DNA from: Pseudomonadota bacterium
Lineage (GTDB): Bacteria; Pseudomonadota; Gammaproteobacteria; Xanthomonadales; Xanthomonadaceae
Length of the DNA: 24,413 nt
Assembly: GCA_023430045.1 (NCBI GenBank)
Contig: JAEZCF010000055.1
Coordinates: 1 to 24,413 of the forward strand
Direction: 5' to 3'
Below the pieces are notes generated by a model. It searched no databases. It was given only the letters and a program-made list of their open reading frames with translations, and was not told the origin of the DNA. A program made the position numbers and the translations under genes. Shown one piece after another: positions 20,620 to 24,413 of the stretch (positions are counted from its first letter, which is position 1; each line of letters begins with the position of its first letter).

Positions 20620-21768
20620 ATGTCACGCGTGATGCTGCTCGTCCTGCTGGCCGTGGTTCCCTGCGCACAGGCAGCTGCGCAGGCGGCCACGCTGCCGTCG
20701 CCCGCGGTGGAACCGGCCATCGCCGCCCATGTGTCCCTGCCACCATCGCCACAGCAGGTGCTGGCCATTCCGCCCGCGCTTTCCACCCTGCTGCACGATC
20801 GCGTGATCGCGCCGGCGAGCGGGCGCGAGGACCGGCTGCAGCGGCTTGTGGAGATGATCTTCGACCGCAACGGCATGGACCTGCAGTACGACGCCGATGC
20901 CACCTACACCGTTACCGAAACCTGGCAGCATCGCCGTGCCAACTGCCTGTCCTTCACGTTGCTGTTCGTCACCCTGGCGCGCGCCGCCGGCATCCAGGCA
21001 CGGGTGCAGGAGGTGGAACGGGTGGCATCGTGGTACCAGGACGCCGGCGCGCTCTACAGCATCGGCCACGTCAACGCCGGCATCGAGGTCAACGGGCGCG
21101 CGGGCACCGTCGACCTGGACCGCAACGTGCTCTATGACCGCCAGGGGCCGCGTCCGATCAGCGACGCGCGGGCACTCGCCCACTTCTACAACAACCGCGG
21201 CGCAGTACATATGGAAGCCGATGAGCCGGCGCAGGCACGCGCGGAATTCGATGCGGCCCTGCAGCAGGACCCGGCATTCACCGCCACGCTGAACAACCTG
21301 GGCGTGCTGGAAGCGCGCCAGGGCCACCTGCAACAGGCGCACGAACGCTACACGACCGCGCTGCGCATCTCGCCGCGACATGCGCCGACGCTGGCCAACG
21401 CGAGCGCGCTGCTGCTGCGCCTGGGCGACACGCGCCAGGCGGCACGCCTTCAGCAGCGGCTGCAGAACGTGCGCCAGGGCGATCCATTCGTGCAGTACAT
21501 GCTGGGTTCGCAGGCAGAGCGCAACGGCGACATGGCTCGCGCCATCCGCTCCTATCGCCGTGCCGTGCGCCTGTACGACAGCGCGCACCAGTTCCATTTC
21601 GCGCTGGCGCGCGCCTATTTCCTGGACGGCCAGCCAGGCCAGGCGGATGTGCAGCTGCGGCGTGCGCTGGAACTGGGCGGCGCTTCATCGCAGGCGCGCT
21701 ACCAGGACAAGCTGGACAGCCTGCAGCGCTTGCGCCTGCGGCAGGCCAGCGCGCGCCTCGGCCGCTGA
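20620..21768 (+). CDS. Exported transglutaminase-like / TPR protein
   Basis: A 382-residue protein with a signal peptide (residues about 1-22, MLLVLLAVVPCAQAAA). Residues 60-175 resemble a transglutaminase-like cysteine domain: C109 (HRRANCLSFT), H150 (IGHVN) and D165 or D167 (VDLDRN) would form a Cys-His-Asp triad. Residues 188-355 contain TPR repeats (YNNRGAVHMEADEPAQARAEFDAALQQDP, here spanning about 191-219, and the next unit TLNNLGVLEARQGHLQQAHERY). Such proteins often act in periplasmic peptide-ligand or envelope assembly tasks, but the role here is not known. ATGs at 20614 and 20620 are possible; the AGGA before them is two and eight bases away, favouring 20620. TAGACT (20578-20583) could be its -10. 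Confidence 0.8.
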   Translation: MSRVMLLVLLAVVPCAQAAAQAATLPSPAVEPAIAAHVSLPPSPQQVLAIPPALSTLLHDRVIAPASGREDRLQRLVEMIFDRNGMDLQYDADATYTVTETWQHRRANCLSFTLLFVTLARAAGIQARVQEVERVASWYQDAGALYSIGHVNAGIEVNGRAGTVDLDRNVLYDRQGPRPISDARALAHFYNNRGAVHMEADEPAQARAEFDAALQQDPAFTATLNNLGVLEARQGHLQQAHERYTTALRISPRHAPTLANASALLLRLGDTRQAARLQQRLQNVRQGDPFVQYMLGSQAERNGDMARAIRSYRRAVRLYDSAHQFHFALARAYFLDGQPGQADVQLRRALELGGASSQARYQDKLDSLQRLRLRQASARLGR

Positions 21769-21771
21769 AAC

Positions 21772-21788
21772 GGCCGGCGGGGCCGGCC
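21772..21788. terminator. GC hairpin between convergent genes
   Basis: GGCCGGC (21772-21778) and GCCGGCC (21782-21788) pair around a GGG loop between the TPR gene stop and the yjdM stop. No T-run; it could serve both directions. Confidence 0.5.
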
Positions 21789-21801
21789 ACGCGGCCCGGA
21801 A

Positions 21802-22137
21802 TCAGGCCTTCTTCAGGAAGCAGGTCTTCAGCACCAGCCCCTTGATCTTGTCCGAGTTGCCTTCGATATGCTCGGCGTCGTCTTCAACCAGGCGGATGTT
21901 GCGGATCACCGTGCCCTGTTTGAGCGGAATGGACGACCCCTTCACCTTCAGGTCCTTGATCACGGTGACGGTGTCGCCGGCCGCCAGCACGTTGCCGTTG
22001 CTGTCGCGCACCACCACGTCGCTGGTGCCGCCCTCCTCGGCCGTCCATTCGAAGCCGCAGTCCGCGCAGATCATCAGCGCCCCATCGGCATAGGTGTTTT
22101 CAAGGGTGCATTGCGGACAGGCGGGAACAGCGGACAT
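21802..22137 (-). CDS. yjdM: YjdM (PhnA-like) zinc-ribbon protein
   Basis: A 111-residue cytoplasmic protein, the same length as E. coli YjdM (formerly PhnA). The N-terminal zinc ribbon has C7, C10, C24 and C27 (CPQC and CADC), and the C-terminal domain carries VVVRDSNGNVLAAGDTVTVIKDLKVKGSS, which is nearly the E. coli sequence (segment about residues 46-74, given here only in part as DTVTVIKDLKVKGSS). Despite the old name it is not phosphonoacetate hydrolase, and the true role is unknown. The ATG at 22137 has AAGG seven bases upstream. It is convergent with the TPR gene and divergent from yegD. Confidence 0.93.
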   Translation of the reverse strand: MSAVPACPQCTLENTYADGALMICADCGFEWTAEEGGTSDVVVRDSNGNVLAAGDTVTVIKDLKVKGSSIPLKQGTVIRNIRLVEDDAEHIEGNSDKIKGLVLKTCFLKKA

Positions 22138-22257
22138 GACAGGACCTTGCAGGATTTCGACAGCCCATAGTGTAACCGGCGGGCGCGCCGGGGCCGCTCC
22201 ATGGCCCTCCGGCTGATCGCCGTGGAGCCGATCCAGGCCGCCCGCGGCATTCTGGGT

Positions 22258-22263
22258 TACAGT
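22258..22263 (+). promoter_or_regulatory. Probable -10 element of yegD
   Basis: TACAGT lies 31 bases before the yegD ATG and matches four of six consensus positions. No convincing -35 is visible. Confidence 0.3.
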
Positions 22264-22294
22264 GCGCGGCCCTCGGACCACCGGAACCTTCAGC

Positions 22295-23671
22295 ATGCGC
22301 CTGGGCATCGACTTCGGCACCAGCAATTCGGCCGCGGCCGTGGTCCGCGATGGGCGACTGGAACCCATCCGCTTCGGTGATGCCGAGCAGTTCCGTACCA
22401 CGGTCTACTTCCCCGGCATCATGCAGGATCCGGGCGATTTCCAGCCCGATCCGGCCCAGGAACACGAACTGCAGCAGATGATCGAACGCGCCGCGCGCGA
22501 AGCCCGCACGGCCGGCCAGCCGCGAACCGTCCAGGCCCTGCGCCGCGACGCGCTGCACGTGCTGCGCCGCCAATGGATGGAAGCACGCATGGCCGAGCCG
22601 CGTAGCTCCAGCCAACTGCTGCAGAACGCGGTTTATGGCGATGCCGCGCTGGAAGCCTATTTCGAGGAGAACGAAGGCAACCTGGTGCAGAGCCCGAAAT
22701 CCATGCTCGGCTACAACCTGCACCCGCGCGCGCGGCAGACCATCACCGGCATCGCCACGCATATCCTGGAACACATCCGCCTGACCGCCAGCGCGCAGCT
22801 GGGCACCGTGGTACGCGAAGCGCTGCTGGGCCGACCGGTGCAGTTCCGCAGCTCCATCGGCGAAGCAGGCAATGCCCAGGCGCTGGACATCCTGCGCGAA
22901 GCGGCACTGGCCGCAGGCTTCGACCATGTGGATTTCATGGAAGAGCCGGCGGCTGCGGCCATGCATTACCACGCCACCAGCGACCAGGCCCACGACGCGG
23001 TGATCGTCGACATCGGCGGCGGCACCACCGACATCGCGCACGCGCGTGTCGGCGGCGATGAACCGCCCCGCATCCACCGCGCCTGGGGCATCGCCCGTGG
23101 CGGCACCGACATCGATCTCGCGCTCAGCCTGTCCGCCTACATGCCGCTGTTCGGCCGTGGCACCACCCGGGTGCCCGCCCACCATTACGTGGAAGCGGCC
23201 ACCGTGCAGGACATGACACGCCAGCGCGACTTCCGCCAGCACCGCTACGACAATGTCGAGGACCCCTGGGGACGCCGCCTGCAGGCCCTGCAGGACACCG
23301 GCAACACCGCGCGCCTCTACCGCGAGGTGGAACGCGCCAAGATCGCGCTCAGCAGCGCACCCGGGCATGCCAGCACCCTGTCGTTCATCGAAGCGGGACT
23401 GCAGGCCGATACCTCCGCGGCCGGCCTGGGCCAGGCCGCCGGCAACTACCTGGGGCAGCTGCGCGACCTGCTGGTGCAGGTCCGCGACGACATCGGCGCG
23501 ATGCCCGACGCGGTCTTCCTGACCGGCGGCATGTCGCGTGCCGGCTATCTGCGCCAGGCCGCCGCCGAAGCCTTCCCGGATGCGCGCCAAGTCCATGGCG
23601 ATGCTTCGTTCGGCGTGGTGCAGGGCCTGGCCCTGGCGGCGGCCGGCGGCCACGCCGCCAGCGCTCATTAA
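22295..23671 (+). CDS. yegD: YegD-type Hsp70-like protein
   Basis: A 458-residue actin-like ATPase of the Hsp70 superfamily, close in length to E. coli YegD (about 450). Phosphate-1 motif GIDFGTSNS is at residues 4-12, phosphate-2 VIVDIGGGTTDIA at about 236-248, and the adenosine motif FLTGGMSRAGYL around 408-419. The protein lacks the Hsp70 substrate-binding domain, as usual in this family, so it is an atypical chaperone whose clients are unknown. The ATG at 22295 directly starts the nucleotide-binding fold; no good Shine-Dalgarno is seen, and the predicted -10 would give a leader of about 25 bases. The next gene begins about 115 bases downstream on the same strand. Confidence 0.93.
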   Translation: MRLGIDFGTSNSAAAVVRDGRLEPIRFGDAEQFRTTVYFPGIMQDPGDFQPDPAQEHELQQMIERAAREARTAGQPRTVQALRRDALHVLRRQWMEARMAEPRSSSQLLQNAVYGDAALEAYFEENEGNLVQSPKSMLGYNLHPRARQTITGIATHILEHIRLTASAQLGTVVREALLGRPVQFRSSIGEAGNAQALDILREAALAAGFDHVDFMEEPAAAAMHYHATSDQAHDAVIVDIGGGTTDIAHARVGGDEPPRIHRAWGIARGGTDIDLALSLSAYMPLFGRGTTRVPAHHYVEAATVQDMTRQRDFRQHRYDNVEDPWGRRLQALQDTGNTARLYREVERAKIALSSAPGHASTLSFIEAGLQADTSAAGLGQAAGNYLGQLRDLLVQVRDDIGAMPDAVFLTGGMSRAGYLRQAAAEAFPDARQVHGDASFGVVQGLALAAAGGHAASAH

Positions 23672-23788
23672 CATATCCAGGCGCGATCCGCGTTAAACTC
23701 TGTCGGCTTGACATTCCTCCCGCGCTCCGCACCGGTCCCACCGGTGTCAGCCACATGCGCGGACGACCCGTCCAGGGTCCCTGCGGCC

Positions 23789-24187
23789 ATGCTCCTGGCT
23801 CTGCCATGGCCGCGCAGACGTTCCGAGCCACGATCGAGACCATCCTTGGGCATCACGAAGGCCCACGAGGCCTTACAACCTGTACACCCCGCCTCCCCCA
23901 TCGACTGTCGCCGTTGTGAGGCGGTCTGCTGCCGGTTGCCCGTGTGGTTGATGCCAGGGGATGACGTCCCCATCTGGTTGGTGGAAAGCGACGGCCATGG
24001 CGGCCGTCGCATGGCGCACAACGAAGAAGGCTGGTGCGCGGCCATCGACCCTTACCACCTGCGCTGCACGATCTATGCGCAGCGTCCCGCGATCTGCCGC
24101 CAGTTCCAGATGGGCGGCGATGACTGCCGCCGCGAGCGGCGGCACTACGAGCACCAGGCTGCGGCCTGGTCGTCCCCTTCCCCCTGA
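23789..24187 (+). CDS. YkgJ family cysteine-cluster protein
   Basis: A protein with the YkgJ-type zinc- or iron-chelating Cys cluster. With the ATG at 23789 it has 132 residues and cysteines at 40, 43, 47, 48, 83, 93, 103 and 113. The core motifs are IDCRRCEAVCCRLPVWLMPGD, given here by its first and last parts (C40-x2-C43-x3-CC), then DPYHLRCTIYAQRPAICRQF (C93 and C103), and finally DDCRRER. The family function is unknown. The start is uncertain: the first 38 residues before the cluster are Arg/Pro-rich without similarity, and a TTG at 23708 is also in frame. An AGGG 11 bases before 23789 is only weak support. The next gene follows after 11 bases and is probably co-transcribed. Confidence 0.8.
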   Translation: MLLALPWPRRRSEPRSRPSLGITKAHEALQPVHPASPIDCRRCEAVCCRLPVWLMPGDDVPIWLVESDGHGGRRMAHNEEGWCAAIDPYHLRCTIYAQRPAICRQFQMGGDDCRRERRHYEHQAAAWSSPSP

Positions 24188-24198
24188 AAGGAGCACCC

Positions 24199-24381
24199 AT
24201 GCCCCGCAAGGCAAAGACCCCCGCCAAGGCCAGCAACACCATCCGCAACGAGCGCAAGAGCGGCTCGTCCAGCGCGATGCTCAACAGCAGCAGCATTGCG
24301 GCCGACCTGGCCGCATTCCGCAAGGCGGGCGGCAAGATCGAAGTACTTGGCAACACCTGGTCGCTGAAGAAAGCCAGCTGA
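24199..24381 (+). CDS. 60-residue basic hypothetical protein
   Basis: A short protein with a Lys/Arg-rich N-terminus (MPRKAKTPAKASNTIRNERK), a serine-rich middle (SGSSSAMLNSSS) and a helix-strand end (AADLAAFRKAGGKIEVLGNTWSLKK). The ribosome site AAAGGAG seven to eight bases before the ATG is the best in the window, which strongly supports translation. No cysteine, signal peptide or membrane segment. The basic start could bind nucleic acid, but this is inference. It follows the YkgJ-type gene by 11 bases. The last 32 bases of the window after its stop show nothing. Confidence 0.75.
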   Translation: MPRKAKTPAKASNTIRNERKSGSSSAMLNSSSIAADLAAFRKAGGKIEVLGNTWSLKKAS

Positions 24382-24413
24382 CCGCGCCGGCGACCGCGGC
24401 GGCGGCGCCCGCA

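Noticed and set aside
23708..23713. Perfect TTGACA after yegD, possible -35 box
   Set aside because: No -10-like hexamer lies 15-19 bases downstream.
1..24413. tRNA, CRISPR array, insertion sequence, integron or phage genes
   Set aside because: No cloverleaf, repeat-spacer series, transposase, integrase or phage structural protein was seen on either strand.

Overview
The window looks like chromosome from a high-GC gammaproteobacterium of the Xanthomonadaceae (Lysobacteraceae), most likely Stenotrophomonas. The protein set is typical of that family: LeuS, MetG, DUF502, DUF885, a stand-alone RnfB and an MprF/AcvB pair. The strongest genus-level sign is a GTAG-headed palindrome at 10434-10458 that reads as a SMAG repeat. 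No rRNA, tRNA, CRISPR, integrase or insertion sequence was found. No gap between the proposed genes exceeds 300 bases; the widest is 227 bases (20393-20619). The genus call rests on recognition by eye, not on a database search.

Layout, left part (1-8130). The 5' two-fifths of leuS runs off the left edge on the minus strand. Next come a DUF998 membrane protein and two small secreted two-cysteine proteins that look like paralogues, one on each strand. On the plus strand follow cnoX (thioredoxin plus TPR-like chaperedoxin), a secreted protein with a strongly structured leader, a DUF4442 hot-dog protein, a Tat-type intradiol dioxygenase, a DUF502 membrane protein and a DUF885 putative metallopeptidase.

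Middle (8130-14410). A minus-strand 556-residue protein of no recognised family, with unusually low GC in part of its length and a long G-run in its reading frame, sits between conserved genes. Then come YaeR-type glyoxalase-fold protein, a SMAG repeat, DUF2147, metG, a HAD-IB phosphatase and rnfB.

Right part (14410-24413). A YoaB-like Rid protein and mprF diverge. mprF (lysyl-phosphatidylglycerol synthase/flippase) converges on an AcvB/VirJ-type serine hydrolase, a family known to hydrolyse lysyl-phosphatidylglycerol. The hydrolase lies at the end of a minus-strand series: HD hydrolase, 56-residue oxidoreductase-like Cys protein, DUF998-like membrane protein, acvB. A divergent 227-base region holding a 29-bp palindrome and three DnaA-box-like sites separates this series from a transglutaminase-like/TPR protein. 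After that come yjdM (phnA-like), yegD (Hsp70-like), a YkgJ-type Cys-cluster protein and a 60-residue basic protein.

Themes. Envelope maintenance and lipid charge (mprF, acvB, DUF998, DUF502, several secreted proteins), protein quality control (cnoX, yegD) and metabolite clean-up (Rid, YaeR, HAD, HD) dominate. The points most worth a second look are the orphan 556-residue protein with its G-tract, the ribosome-site-pairing leader at 3487-3557, the paired small secreted proteins, and the palindrome/DnaA-box region at 20426-20532.
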